Shown here: positions 55,423-64,000 of the stretch, in pieces
Layout of the letters: each line of letters opens with the position of its first letter
How positions within the stretch are numbered: position 1 is the first letter of the stretch
NCBI GenBank assembly: GCA_947497905.1
Contig: CANMIH010000004.1
Span: forward strand, 62,001-126,000
Length of the DNA: 64,000 nt
Source of the DNA: an uncultured Pelagimonas sp.
Lineage (GTDB): Bacteria; Pseudomonadota; Alphaproteobacteria; Rhodobacterales; Rhodobacteraceae
Direction of reading: 5' to 3'
Notes under the pieces: model-generated
The model's database searches: none
Told to the model about the DNA's origin: nothing
The model's input: the letters and a program-made list of their open reading frames with translations, nothing else
Position numbers and translations under genes: made by a program

Positions 55423-56586
55423 TTATTCCCAATCTCCGGAGAACCCTTTTGGCACCATAAGAATATCCCGGTCGACATTGGTGATGTCCGTATGTCCGGT
55501 TAGGGCCATGGAAATATCCATTTCCTTATGGATGACCTCCAAGGCCTTGGTGACACCGGCTTGCCCCATGGCCCCAAGCCCGTAGACATAGGCCCGGCCA
55601 ATCATGCAACCCTTGGCCCCCATTGCAACGGCTTTCAGCACGTCCTGTCCCGAGCGAACGCCGCTATCGAGATGTACTTCGATCTTGTCACCCACGGCAT
55701 CAAGAATGGCGGGTAGCGCTCGGATTGAGCTGAGCGCGCCGTCAAGCTGGCGGCCACCATGGTTGGACACGATAATCGCATCTGCGCCAACGTTACAGGC
55801 TTCGATGGCGTCGCGCGGATCCATGATCCCTTTTATGATCAGAGGACCATCCCACATTTTACGGAATTGCCGGATGCGGTCCCAATCCAGTGACTGGTCA
55901 AAGCTTTCGGCAGTCCATGTTGTGAGCGACGAAGCATCTGTCACACCCTTGGCATGTCCAACGATGTTGCCAAAGAACCGGCGTTTGGTTTGCAGCATAC
56001 CAAGCCCCCAGGAGACCTTGGTCATCATGTTCGCCACAGATTTCGGTGTGAGCTTTGGCGGGGCGGACAACCCGTTTTTCAGATCCTTATGGCGTTGACC
56101 CAAAAGTTGGAGATCAACTGTGATGACCGCCGCCGAACACTTGGCGTCTTTCGCGCGATCAAACAGGCGCTGCATATAGTCATCGTCTTTCAGGGTGTAG
56201 ACCTGCATCCAGAAAGGCGCGTCGGTGTTTTCAGCCACATCTTCAATCGAACAGATCGACATGGTGGAGAGACAATAGGGTACTCCGAACTCCGCGGCCG
56301 CTTTTGCGGCTTTGATTTCCCCGTCAAAATGCTGCATGCCTGTCAGCCCTACAGGGGCAAGTGCGACGGGCATGGCCACGTCCTGGCCAATTAGCTGAGT
56401 CTTTGTTGATCGCCCTGCCATGTCCAGGGCGACACGCTGGCGCAGGTAAAGTTTGTCAAAATCGCTCGAATTTTCACGAAAGGTCTGCTCGCTCCAGCTG
56501 CCGGATTCGCAGTAATCGTAGAACATTTTAGGAACTTTACGGCGATAGATCCGTTTAAGGTCTTCGATTTCAGTGATGACAGGCAT
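55423..56586 (-). CDS. lldD: FMN-dependent L-lactate dehydrogenase LldD
   Basis: A 387-residue alpha-hydroxy-acid oxidising flavoenzyme, probably feeding electrons from L-lactate to the respiratory chain. 'LKRIYRRKVPKMFYDYCESGSWSEQTFREN' is the family N-terminus; the catalytic histidine and substrate arginine are in 'IVSNHGGRQLDGA', and 'VHLDSGVRSGQDVLKAVAMGAKGCMIGRAYVYGLGAMG' binds FMN. The ATG at 56586 gives the standard length. Other 2-hydroxy acids remain possible as substrates. Confidence 0.94.
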   Translation of the reverse strand: MPVITEIEDLKRIYRRKVPKMFYDYCESGSWSEQTFRENSSDFDKLYLRQRVALDMAGRSTKTQLIGQDVAMPVALAPVGLTGMQHFDGEIKAAKAAAEFGVPYCLSTMSICSIEDVAENTDAPFWMQVYTLKDDDYMQRLFDRAKDAKCSAAVITVDLQLLGQRHKDLKNGLSAPPKLTPKSVANMMTKVSWGLGMLQTKRRFFGNIVGHAKGVTDASSLTTWTAESFDQSLDWDRIRQFRKMWDGPLIIKGIMDPRDAIEACNVGADAIIVSNHGGRQLDGALSSIRALPAILDAVGDKIEVHLDSGVRSGQDVLKAVAMGAKGCMIGRAYVYGLGAMGQAGVTKALEVIHKEMDISMALTGHTDITNVDRDILMVPKGFSGDWE

Positions 56587-56734
56587 GAATTCCGCTCTAA
56601 CTGGCCAAATTGGTAATAGTTGATTACCAAAAGGTGCGGTAAATGGCAAGCCATCGTTGAAAAGGCAAAAGTTGGCGTTAACAGGGGATTCACGCGTCTG
56701 CCTATACATAAGGCTACACGCTTTGGAGGGCTGC

Positions 56735-57280
56735 ATGAGAGGCCTGATTTTTACAGAATTGCTGACCATGGCCGAAACCACCATGGGTGAGGATGCCGTT
56801 GACGACATCCTTGACGAGCTGCCGTTGTCTACGGATGGCGCCTATACCTCGGTCGGGAATTACCCTGGCGCCGAGTTTCTGGCTATTGTCTCGGCCATTT
56901 GTTTAAAAACTGGCGCAATAATCGACGATTACCTGCAGCGATTTGGTAGCTGGATGATGTCGCGTATGTCACAAACGCATAAGACGTTTTTTGCCGACAA
57001 AGATGATGCACTTGAGGCGCTTGAGGCCGTGGATGGCGAGCTTCAGGCCGAGGTGCACAAGTTATATCCAGACGAAATTGTACCAAATTTGAACACCAAA
57101 CGAATTGACGAAAACGCAATAGAGATGACGTATCACTCCGACCGCTCCTTTTCAGCATTCCTTCTGGGGATGGTGCAGGGGTGTGTGGATTTCTTTGGTC
57201 AGACGGCCGAAGTGACAGCCATAGAATTGGCTGGGGGATCACCCGGAAACGCGGCGTTTCAAGTAAGGTTGAAGGGATAG
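56735..57280 (+). CDS. H-NOX-like (heme NO-binding) protein with an altered heme-ligand position
   Basis: A 181-residue soluble protein. The ATG at 56735 has GGAGGG close upstream and starts MRGLIFTELLTMAE, the usual H-NOX opening. The rest follows the family: 'GEDAVDDILDE' near residue 20, 'EFLAIVSAICLKTGAIIDDYLQRFG' and the propionate-binding Y133-x-S135-x-R137 (YHSDR). At the position of the proximal heme histidine (IH/VH before E-V-x-x-x-Y-P) it has Gln104, in LQAEVHKLYP; the nearest histidine is H108, one helical turn later. So heme binding is doubtful or uses another ligand. It is three bases ahead of a hybrid histidine kinase, the usual H-NOX partner. Confidence 0.88.
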   Translation: MRGLIFTELLTMAETTMGEDAVDDILDELPLSTDGAYTSVGNYPGAEFLAIVSAICLKTGAIIDDYLQRFGSWMMSRMSQTHKTFFADKDDALEALEAVDGELQAEVHKLYPDEIVPNLNTKRIDENAIEMTYHSDRSFSAFLLGMVQGCVDFFGQTAEVTAIELAGGSPGNAAFQVRLKG

Positions 57281-57283
57281 ATC

Positions 57284-58636
57284 GTGAGTTTTGTCTCAAA
57301 TGACGCGTCCGATGACCGGGTGTCGCGCAAGCGATATCTTCGTGAGCGACGAGCACGAGAAGAAGCCGAGGCGCTGCTCGAAGAAAAGAGCCGCGTGCTT
57401 TTTGATGCGAACCAAGAACTGAAACAACAAGCCGCCGAACTCGAACGGGTCGTGAAAGAGCGAACCGAGGAACTCGAGCGCGCAAAAACTGTGGCTGAAG
57501 AGGCCAATGACGCAAAAACCTCGTTTTTGGCAATGATCAGCCATGAAATTCGGACGCCACTGAATGGTGTCCTAGGTATGGCGTCGGCCTTGTCCGAGAC
57601 AGAGATGGATGAAGGCCAGGACGCCATGGTCGACCTGATCCTGTCTTCCGGACAGGGGTTGTTGAACATGTTAAACGACCTGTTGGACTTGACGAAAATC
57701 GAAGCCCAGCAGATGGATCTGGAATCCATCTCGTTTGACCTCCCCAAACTTATCCGAGAAGTCTTTCAGCTTTTTTCGGTCACCGTGAGCGACAAGGGAC
57801 TGCGCTTTGATTTGGATCTGGGGCCAGGAGCCCAGGGCCGCGTCAAGGGTGATCCCACACGTATTCGTCAGGTTTTGTCCAATTTGATGTCAAACGCCGT
57901 CAAGTTCACGGAAACCGGCGGTGTGTCACTGGCCGCGAGCGTGGAAGACGGGTTCCTGACGCTCGAAGTCACCGATACCGGTATTGGTGTCCCGGAAGAT
58001 AAGCGAGACAAGCTCTTTAAACCGTTTTCGCAAACGGATAGTTCGGTCAGCCGCACGCATGGTGGAACAGGGCTCGGGCTGGTTCTGTCGCAGCGGATTT
58101 GCCGCATGATGGGAGGCGACCTGTCTTATACCCCCGGCGACGGTCGGGGATCGGTCTTCACAGCAACCGTGCAAATTGCCGCGACTGAGGAGCCTGATCA
58201 GGTCCCACAGGATCCGGCCTTTGATGCGGATGCTTATCTGACAAAGAAAACATGGCGCATTTTGGCGGCAGAAGATAATGAGACCAATCGCAAAGTTCTC
58301 GAACTTTTGCTCAAGCGTTACGAATTTGACCTTGAGATCCTGGAGGACGGGGCACAATTGGTGCGCCGCTTCCAAGATGCCCCATCAGATCTGGTTCTGT
58401 TGGATGTGAATATGCCGGTTCTGACTGGCCCCGAAGCGGCGGCCCGGTTGCGTGTCTTTGAGCGAGCGTCGCGCAGAAGTCCGGTCCCGATCATCGCCCT
58501 GTCTGCCAATGCGATGACCCATCAGGTGCAGCAATATCTGCGTCAAGGCATTGATGCCCACGTGGCCAAGCCGGTCAGCCGCGAAGATCTGGCCGCTGAA
58601 ATGGCCAGATTGCTTCGCAGGGTGCATGGCGATTAG
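57284..58636 (+). CDS. Hybrid histidine kinase partnered with the H-NOX-like protein
   Basis: A 450-residue soluble sensor kinase starting at GTG 57284, three bases after the H-NOX-like gene. Residues about 15-70 form a long coiled coil rich in Arg and Glu, followed by HisKA with phospho-accepting H87 ([11 protein letters not shown]), a HATPase domain (N-box '[14 protein letters not shown]', DTGIGVP, 'GGTGLGLVL') and a C-terminal receiver domain with acceptor D374 ('[12 protein letters not shown]') and conserved K near 440 ('AHVAKPVS'). It has no membrane segment or sensor domain of its own, so the H-NOX-like protein probably provides the input. Its stop overlaps the convergent trpA by four bases. 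Confidence 0.95.
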   Translation: MSFVSNDASDDRVSRKRYLRERRAREEAEALLEEKSRVLFDANQELKQQAAELERVVKERTEELERAKTVAEEANDAKTSFLAMISHEIRTPLNGVLGMASALSETEMDEGQDAMVDLILSSGQGLLNMLNDLLDLTKIEAQQMDLESISFDLPKLIREVFQLFSVTVSDKGLRFDLDLGPGAQGRVKGDPTRIRQVLSNLMSNAVKFTETGGVSLAASVEDGFLTLEVTDTGIGVPEDKRDKLFKPFSQTDSSVSRTHGGTGLGLVLSQRICRMMGGDLSYTPGDGRGSVFTATVQIAATEEPDQVPQDPAFDADAYLTKKTWRILAAEDNETNRKVLELLLKRYEFDLEILEDGAQLVRRFQDAPSDLVLLDVNMPVLTGPEAAARLRVFERASRRSPVPIIALSANAMTHQVQQYLRQGIDAHVAKPVSREDLAAEMARLLRRVHGD

Positions 58637-59424
58637 GCCGAATGGGCGCCATCGGCAAGTGAACGGACAAACTCAAGAACTTCGGGCACCGGTTTGCCCG
58701 AAGCCATTTCGGATACGATAGCAGATCCGACAACACAGCCATCCGCCACCGACGCGATGTCGCGGGAATTCTCTGGGGTACGAATGCCAAAACCGACAAT
58801 GACGGGCAGATCGGTTGCCGATTTGATGCGGGCGACCTCTGGGGCCACGTCGCTGGCCGCGGCGGCCGCTGCACCCGTGATACCGGTGATCGAGACATAA
58901 TAGACAAAGCCAGAGGTGTTCTGCAGTACCTTAGGCAGGCGTTTTTCATCGGTGGTCGGGGTTGCCAGGCGGATGAAATTCAAACCTGCCGCCTGAGCCG
59001 GAACGCATAGTTCGCTGTCTTCTTCGGGTGGCAGATCTACGATGATCAGACCATCAATACCCGCCTCATTTGCATCCGCAAGAAACTTGTCGACGCCGCG
59101 CGAGTAGATGGGATTGTAATACCCCATCAAGACAATCGGGGTTTCTTGATCCGTTTTGCGGAACGCGCGCACCAGCTCGAGAGTTTTCTCGAGTGTCATG
59201 CCTGCATCCAGGGCGCGCTGACCAGCCAATTGGATGGTTGGGCCGTCGGCCATTGGGTCCGTAAAGGGTAGCCCAAGCTCGATTATGTCGACACCTGCAT
59301 CAGGCATGCCAAGCATAAGCTCCAGCGACCGATCCATATTCGGATCACCGGCCATCATATAGGCAACAAAGGCTTTTTTCCCGTCTTTGGCCAGCTGGGC
59401 AAATTTTGTGTCGATACGTGTCAT
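58633..59424 (-). CDS. trpA: Tryptophan synthase alpha subunit
   Basis: A 263-residue beta/alpha-barrel enzyme that cleaves indole-3-glycerol phosphate and passes indole to TrpB. '[46 protein letters not shown]' holds the catalytic glutamate and aspartate, and '[10 protein letters not shown]' the phosphate-binding end. The ATG at 59424 has GGAGAG upstream. No other trp gene is adjacent; trpF lies 19 kb away. Confidence 0.96.
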   Translation of the reverse strand: MTRIDTKFAQLAKDGKKAFVAYMMAGDPNMDRSLELMLGMPDAGVDIIELGLPFTDPMADGPTIQLAGQRALDAGMTLEKTLELVRAFRKTDQETPIVLMGYYNPIYSRGVDKFLADANEAGIDGLIIVDLPPEEDSELCVPAQAAGLNFIRLATPTTDEKRLPKVLQNTSGFVYYVSITGITGAAAAAASDVAPEVARIKSATDLPVIVGFGIRTPENSRDIASVADGCVVGSAIVSEMASGKPVPEVLEFVRSLADGAHSA

Positions 59425-59605
59425 GTTGGTCTCTCCGCACTTCACCTGATCTGTTGCCGGAAGCGCCGGGGAAAATCAATGGCGTCGCTTGGAAATTGCG
59501 CGAAGAACAAAAATTACCTCTCTATGTGACGCTTTTTTGACAGGGGTCAAAGTGAGGGTGCGTCGCAATGGATAGGGTTGCGCCATAACGAGAAAAGGAG
59601 ATTGC

Positions 59606-60607
59606 ATGACCTCGACAGTGCCCCCCATCGCCCCGGAACTTGGACAGGATTTACCCGAAGAAGTGCGCAAAGCTGCAGCTGAGGCAAAGGGTGAAGCGCC
59701 CGTAAAGGTACAGCCTAGCGAGGTCCAAGCGCCGCGTCCTGCAGTTAAAACCCAGCCCTCGCCTGACGACATTCGGCGTGCCTTTGAATCTGGGGAATAC
59801 CCGTACACAAAGAAGATGCCGCGCCGCACCTACGAAAAACAGAAGGCTGAGTTGCAGGCTGAGCTTTTAAAGGTGCAACATTGGGCGCTGGAAACAGGTC
59901 AGAAGTTTGTGTTACTGTTTGAGGGGAGAGATGCCGCCGGCAAGGGCGGGACGATCAAACGATTTACAGAGCACTTGAACCCACGCCATGCGCGCGTCGT
60001 CGCGTTGAACAAACCGACAGAAGAAGAGAGCGGTCAGTGGTATTATCAGCGGTATATCAATCATCTACCCACGTCTGGTGAGATCGTTTTGTATGACCGG
60101 TCGTGGTACAACCGCGCGGGTGTTGAGCGCGTCATGGGCTTCTGTGAGCCGGGCCAATATCTGGAATTTATGCGCCAGACCCCCGAGTTAGAGCGGATGA
60201 TGGTGCGGTCCGGCATTCGTCTATATAAATATTGGTTTTCAGTGACCCAGAATGAACAGCGTGACCGCTTCAAAAGCCGTGAAACCGATCCGCTGAAACA
60301 GTGGAAGCTTAGCCCGATTGACAAGGCATCGCTCAGTAAATGGGACGATTACACCGAAGCGAAGGAAGCGATGTTCTTCTACACCGACACGGCCGATGCG
60401 CCTTGGACGGTGGTGAAATCGGACGATAAGAAACGTGCGCGCCTGAACTGTATGCGTCACTTCCTTTCGACTTTGGACTACCCGGGCAAGAACCACGAGA
60501 TTGTGGGTGCTCTTGATCCGTTGATCGTGGGAGGGGCCAACCATGTGATCCACCGGTCAGATCATATTCTTGGAACCGCGCTGCACCCGGATGCCCGCAA
60601 AAGCTAA
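59606..60607 (+). CDS. ppk2: Polyphosphate kinase 2 family protein
   Basis: A 333-residue cytoplasmic kinase moving phosphate between polyphosphate and nucleotides. The Walker A motif is 'LFEGRDAAGKGGTIKRF', and 'IVLYDRSWYNRAGVERVMGF' carries the Walker B aspartate and the lid arginine region. A 60-residue N-terminal extension rich in Pro, Ala and Gln precedes the catalytic core. AAAGGAG supports the ATG at 59606. The direction (nucleotide or polyphosphate synthesis) cannot be told from sequence. Confidence 0.95.
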   Translation: MTSTVPPIAPELGQDLPEEVRKAAAEAKGEAPVKVQPSEVQAPRPAVKTQPSPDDIRRAFESGEYPYTKKMPRRTYEKQKAELQAELLKVQHWALETGQKFVLLFEGRDAAGKGGTIKRFTEHLNPRHARVVALNKPTEEESGQWYYQRYINHLPTSGEIVLYDRSWYNRAGVERVMGFCEPGQYLEFMRQTPELERMMVRSGIRLYKYWFSVTQNEQRDRFKSRETDPLKQWKLSPIDKASLSKWDDYTEAKEAMFFYTDTADAPWTVVKSDDKKRARLNCMRHFLSTLDYPGKNHEIVGALDPLIVGGANHVIHRSDHILGTALHPDARKS

Positions 60608-60622
60608 AGCTCCTGTGGTGGG

Positions 60623-60657
60623 AAAAGGGGCCGTGATCTTGCATCATGGCCCTTTTT
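60623..60657. terminator. Bidirectional terminator between ppk2 and the DUF2461 gene
   Basis: AAAAGGGGCC and GGCCCTTTTT pair (one G-U), with a further GTGAT/ATCAT stem inside, between two convergent genes. A- and T-runs flank both sides. Confidence 0.85.
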
Positions 60658-60664
60658 GAGCTGT

Positions 60665-61306
60665 CTAACGCAGCGCCCGGCTCAAGATGTCTTGAATGTC
60701 ACTCAGTTCATCGAAGGTGTTTTGAAGGGCGGCCAAGGGGTTCGCAGTGAGTTCTTCATCAAGATCGTCCGCCCATGCCACAAGCCCTTTACGGCGCAGC
60801 AAATCTGCCCGGGGGTGATCTCTCGGATACGGGGGCGGTACAGTTTTGAGGGCGGGAGGATCTATGCGCCACGGTCCTGAAAGAAATGCAGCGGCCTCTT
60901 CGCCCAAGGGGCCATCCATCGCAGCACGCCATTGGTCAACCTGATGGCGTTCGAACTGCATAATTCCTGCGCCGGCTGTGGCGTAATCAGAAGCGATACC
61001 CAAATACCATGCGCGTCCATCAGGCAAAGACCACATGACGTGTAAATGCGTCGTGTAGGGCGTTTTGTCTTCAGAAAAACGCACATCTCTGTGCGGACGG
61101 AAAAGCTTGCTTCTTGGGGCTGTGTTATATCGCGACGCTAGCCAAGATGTCACCGCATCTGCAAGACGTTCAGTCGGGCGCTTCACCTCGCTGTCGTATC
61201 GGTTTCTGTTTGCGTTGAACCAATCGCGTGAGTTGTTTTCGGTTAAATCTTCTAGGAACGCACGTGCATTTGGCAACAGGTCAGACATATCAATCGGAAC
61301 GGCCAT
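60665..61306 (-). CDS. DUF2461 (TIGR02453) family protein
   Basis: A 213-residue cytoplasmic protein. The ATG at 61306 has AAAGGAG five bases upstream. 'FLEDLTENNSRDWFNANRNRYDSEVKRP', 'FRPHRDVRFSEDKTPYTTHLHVMWSL' and 'LLRRKGLVAWADDL' are the conserved blocks of this family, whose function is not known. Confidence 0.93.
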   Translation of the reverse strand: MAVPIDMSDLLPNARAFLEDLTENNSRDWFNANRNRYDSEVKRPTERLADAVTSWLASRYNTAPRSKLFRPHRDVRFSEDKTPYTTHLHVMWSLPDGRAWYLGIASDYATAGAGIMQFERHQVDQWRAAMDGPLGEEAAAFLSGPWRIDPPALKTVPPPYPRDHPRADLLRRKGLVAWADDLDEELTANPLAALQNTFDELSDIQDILSRALR

Positions 61307-61429
61307 AATACTCCTTTCAATCACTACTCAACGAACCAAGAGTACCATAGAATCCACGTGCCAGTTGACGGGCTATGCTTCTGAGAAGGAATCCTTGCCT
61401 TAGGATATGTGCAGGCATAAGGGCATAGT

Positions 61430-62794
61430 ATGACTTCTGTACCTATGACATATCGCCAGCATACCAAAGCGGTGCTGGTACTCGGCCTGCCGTTGATTGG
61501 TGGGCAGGTTGCTCAATTTGCAATTGGGATGACCGATACCATCATGATGGGATGGTATGGTGTGCCAGAGTTGGCTGCTCTGACATTGGCGACATCCGCT
61601 TTCTTTGTTTTGTTCCTGCTGGGCTCGGGATTCGCCTTTGCGCTTATGCCACTTGTGGCGACCTTCGCAGCGCAAGAGGATGAAACCCAGATCCGACGTG
61701 CCACACGCATGGCGTTGTGGTGGTCGATCGGCTATTTCGTTCTCGTTATGCCCATTTTGTGGTTTTCTGAACCCATTCTTCTGACACTTGGTCAGGAGGA
61801 CGGTACCGCGAGACTCGCGCAACAGTACCTTCGAATAGCGGGTTGGGGGATGCTTCCCGGTCTGGGCATGATGGTTTTGCGCAACTATCTGTCCGCACTG
61901 GAACACGCCAGCGTTGTGCTCTGGGTCACGATCGCCGCTGTGTTGGTTAATATTATTGCCAACTATGCCTTGATTTTCGGAAATTTTGGACTGCCCCGTT
62001 TGGGGATCAACGGGGCTGCGATCGCGTCTATTGTCGCGCAAAGCTTGATGCTGTTGCTTGTTGTCCAATACGCGATCAAAGTTCTCCCGGAGCATCAGCT
62101 CTTTGTACGTTTCTGGAACCCGGACCGCGAAATGCTGGTCAAAATCTTCGCTATCGGGTTGCCGATTGGCTTGACTACTTTGGCGGAATCTTCGTTGTTT
62201 TCCGGCGCCGCAATGCTGATGGGGACCCTTGGTGAGGTGCCGCTTGCGGCGCATGGCGTGGTTCTGAATTTGGCGGCGCTAACGTTCATGCTGCAACTGG
62301 GCTTGTCTCAAGCGGCCACTGTGCGAGCTGGCAATGCTCTTGGACGAGGCGATGCGCCCCATCTTGTGGCCGGTGCGAAAGTTGTCATTGCGTTGAGTCT
62401 CGTCGGCGTGGCCTTGTCTATGGTGCTGTTTACGACGTTTCCGGATCAGCTGATCAATCTATTTCTGAGCCCAGACGAACCCAAGCGGGCGGCCATTCTC
62501 GAAATTGGTCGCGTTCTTTTGGTGATGGCTGTGCTGTTTCAGTTGGTGGATGCCATGCAGGTTGTGCACTTGGGCTTTTTGCGCGGGTTGCATGACACAG
62601 GGATCCCGATGGTGGTTGCCGTCATTTCGTATTGGGGAATTGGGTTCCCGGCGGCTTGGCTGTTTGGAACACAGTTGGGCTTTGAGGGTGTCGGCGTTTG
62701 GAGTGGCCTCGTCCTCGGTCTGAGCGTCGCTGCTTTGCTCTTGGGGTGGCGGTTCTGGACCTGGGGAACCTCGCAGGTGAAACCTGTTTCATAG
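61430..62794 (+). CDS. MATE-family multidrug efflux transporter (NorM/DinF-like)
   Basis: A 454-residue inner-membrane protein with 12 predicted helices in two halves, each opening with the MATE pattern ('LGLPLIGGQVAQFAIGMTDTIMMGWYG' and 'IGLPIGLTTLAESSLFSGAAMLMG'). It would export organic cations or drugs driven by Na+ or H+. The nearby NQR cluster would supply a sodium gradient, but the coupling ion is not readable. The start follows a weak AGGG sequence. It precedes ychF by 67 bases. Confidence 0.94.
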   Translation: MTSVPMTYRQHTKAVLVLGLPLIGGQVAQFAIGMTDTIMMGWYGVPELAALTLATSAFFVLFLLGSGFAFALMPLVATFAAQEDETQIRRATRMALWWSIGYFVLVMPILWFSEPILLTLGQEDGTARLAQQYLRIAGWGMLPGLGMMVLRNYLSALEHASVVLWVTIAAVLVNIIANYALIFGNFGLPRLGINGAAIASIVAQSLMLLLVVQYAIKVLPEHQLFVRFWNPDREMLVKIFAIGLPIGLTTLAESSLFSGAAMLMGTLGEVPLAAHGVVLNLAALTFMLQLGLSQAATVRAGNALGRGDAPHLVAGAKVVIALSLVGVALSMVLFTTFPDQLINLFLSPDEPKRAAILEIGRVLLVMAVLFQLVDAMQVVHLGFLRGLHDTGIPMVVAVISYWGIGFPAAWLFGTQLGFEGVGVWSGLVLGLSVAALLLGWRFWTWGTSQVKPVS

Positions 62795-62810
62795 CGCGTC
62801 TTGCGCCACA

Positions 62811-62834
62811 GGGTGCTTCGGACTAGAAGCACCC
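62811..62834. repeat. Hairpin between the MATE gene and ychF
   Basis: GGGTGCTTC and GAAGCACCC form a perfect 9-bp stem with a 6-base loop, 16 bases after the MATE stop. There is no T-run; it may end the MATE transcript or protect it. Confidence 0.55.
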
Positions 62835-62861
62835 GCGTCAATCACTAATGGAGAGCGTCAG

Positions 62862-63959
62862 ATGGGCTTTCGAATGGGTATCGTGGGTCTGCCGAATGTC
62901 GGCAAGTCGACCCTCTTTAATGCGCTCACCAAAACCGCTGCAGCGCAGGCGGCCAACTTTCCGTTTTGCACAATCGAACCAAATGTCGGTGACGTAGGTG
63001 TGCCTGATGCCCGGTTGGATACTCTTGCGGCCATTGCCAAATCGGCGAACATCATTCCGACGCGCATGACCTTTGTTGATATCGCAGGTCTCGTGAAAGG
63101 GGCTTCGAAAGGCGAAGGTCTGGGCAACCAGTTTCTGGCGAACATCCGCGAAACCGACGCCATTGCCCATGTGCTGCGCTGTTTCGAAGATGACGATGTG
63201 ACCCACGTGGACGGACGTGTTGATCCGGTTGAAGATGCGGAAACCATCGAAACCGAGCTGATCATCGCCGATATGGAAAGCATCGAGAAACGTCTTGTGA
63301 ACATCGTGCGCAAAGTGCGTGGCGGTGACAAAGAGGCGGTTCAGCAGGAACGTCTGATGAAGATGGCGATGGAGATGCTCGAGCAGGGCAAACCCGCGCG
63401 TCTTTGTGAAATCGACGCTGAGGATATGAAGCAGTGGAAGATGCTTCAGCTTTTGTCGACCAAACCGGTCCTCTACGTTTGTAACGTGGATGAAGGCGAC
63501 GCCGCTGACGGCAACACTTTGTCTCAGCGTGTTGCTGAGATGGCAGCAGCGCAGGGCAACACCCACGTTGTGATCTCTGCCAAGATCGAAGAAGAAATCA
63601 GCCAGCTGGAAGCCGAAGAGGCAGAGATGTTCTTGGGCGAACTTGGCTTGGAAGAGGCTGGCCTAGATCGTCTGATCCGCGCAGGTTATTCGTTGCTTCA
63701 ACTGCAGACCTATTTCACCGTCGGCCCCAAAGAGGCGCGCGCTTGGACGATCAAAGAGGGGACACTTGCTCCGCAGGCTGCGGGGGTGATCCATGGCGAT
63801 TTTGAACGTGGTTTTATCCGCGCCGAGACTATTGCCTATGATGACTATGTCGCATGTGATGGCGAAAGCGGAGCCAAAGAAGCAGGCAAAATGCGCGCAG
63901 AAGGCAAGGGTTACGAAGTGAAAGACGGCGACGTTTTGCACTTCTTGTTCAATACTTGA
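62862..63959 (+). CDS. ychF: Ribosome-associated ATPase YchF (Obg family)
   Basis: A 365-residue P-loop ATPase of the Obg family that binds ribosomes. G1 is 'GLPNVGKSTLFNALT', G3 'DIAGLVKGASKGEGLG', and the base-recognition motif is NVDE instead of NKxD, which explains the ATP preference. A coiled coil (about residues 130-200) and a C-terminal TGS domain ('LQTYFTVGPKEARAWTIKEGTLAPQAAGVIHGDFERGFIRAE') complete it. The last 41 bases of the window after it hold no recognisable feature. Confidence 0.98.
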   Translation: MGFRMGIVGLPNVGKSTLFNALTKTAAAQAANFPFCTIEPNVGDVGVPDARLDTLAAIAKSANIIPTRMTFVDIAGLVKGASKGEGLGNQFLANIRETDAIAHVLRCFEDDDVTHVDGRVDPVEDAETIETELIIADMESIEKRLVNIVRKVRGGDKEAVQQERLMKMAMEMLEQGKPARLCEIDAEDMKQWKMLQLLSTKPVLYVCNVDEGDAADGNTLSQRVAEMAAAQGNTHVVISAKIEEEISQLEAEEAEMFLGELGLEEAGLDRLIRAGYSLLQLQTYFTVGPKEARAWTIKEGTLAPQAAGVIHGDFERGFIRAETIAYDDYVACDGESGAKEAGKMRAEGKGYEVKDGDVLHFLFNT

Positions 63960-64000
63960 TCACAGATACCACGCCGATTTGTGACCCCGCAGCGCTTGGC

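Noticed and set aside
59425-59605. A PHO box upstream of ppk2
   Set aside because: The TGTGACG/TTTTGACAG text only loosely resembles the CTGTCAT repeats and lacks the proper 11-base spacing.
1-64000. Mobile elements, CRISPR arrays, tRNA or rRNA genes
   Set aside because: I found no transposase or integrase, no terminal repeats, no regularly spaced direct repeats and no tRNA-like cloverleaf or rRNA sequence in the gaps between genes.

Overview
The window is chromosomal DNA of an alphaproteobacterium, most likely a marine Rhodobacteraceae (Roseobacter-group) species. The evidence is an Irr-type Fur regulator beside fabA/fabB, a PutR-type Lrp regulator divergent from a long fused putA, a CP4-like AroA, the ihfB-lapA-trpF order, a full Na+-NQR operon and a SAM/SAH-type riboswitch in front of metK. 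I see no rRNA, tRNA, CRISPR array, insertion sequence or prophage. Genes are dense, on both strands and mostly housekeeping.

Layout. 1-5.4 kb: a truncated CHASE-PAS sensor kinase, a three-domain fusion (APH-type kinase, M23 peptidase fold, class III aminotransferase) and the Lrp-type regulator putR. 5.5-9.1 kb: putA. 9.1-15.4 kb: a six-gene operon with an M19 dipeptidase followed by a complete peptide ABC transporter. 15.7-19.5 kb: irr, fabA, fabB, a small membrane protein and an unknown conserved-looking protein. 19.7-27.6 kb: miaB, phoH, ybeY, a CorC-like CBS protein, lnt and metK, with an OmpA-like protein and a lipoprotein inserted after miaB. 27.7-30.4 kb: a chemoreceptor coupled to a small membrane protein, and trmB. 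30.6-39.7 kb: aroA, a membrane protein, cmk, an accessory block (HxlR regulator, nitroreductase, GNAT, COG0523 GTPase with a Zur-like box), rpsA, ihfB, lapA and trpF. 39.7-44 kb: arsC, pyrD, a DUF952 protein, a periplasmic 5'-nucleotidase and an SRAP protein. 44-51.6 kb: nqrABCDEF, with apbE and nqrM transcribed divergently. 51.7-64 kb: a CBS protein, a TPR protein, a large two-module glycosyltransferase, lldD, an H-NOX-like protein with a hybrid histidine kinase, trpA, ppk2, a DUF2461 protein, a MATE transporter and ychF.

How the parts work together. The left quarter looks devoted to using amino acids and peptides: dipeptides are imported and cleaved, proline is oxidised by PutA under PutR control, and the fusion enzyme may phosphorylate and then eliminate a hydroxylated amine. 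The NQR cluster carries its own flavin-transfer (ApbE) and iron-delivery (NqrM) factors, so it should make a working sodium pump. The most unusual items are the kinase-M23-aminotransferase fusion, the H-NOX-like/kinase pair whose expected heme-binding histidine seems to be replaced, the Cys-containing module shared by two adjacent envelope proteins, and the metK riboswitch. Start sites were chosen by ribosome-binding sites and family lengths; family assignments come from reading motifs by eye, without database searches.
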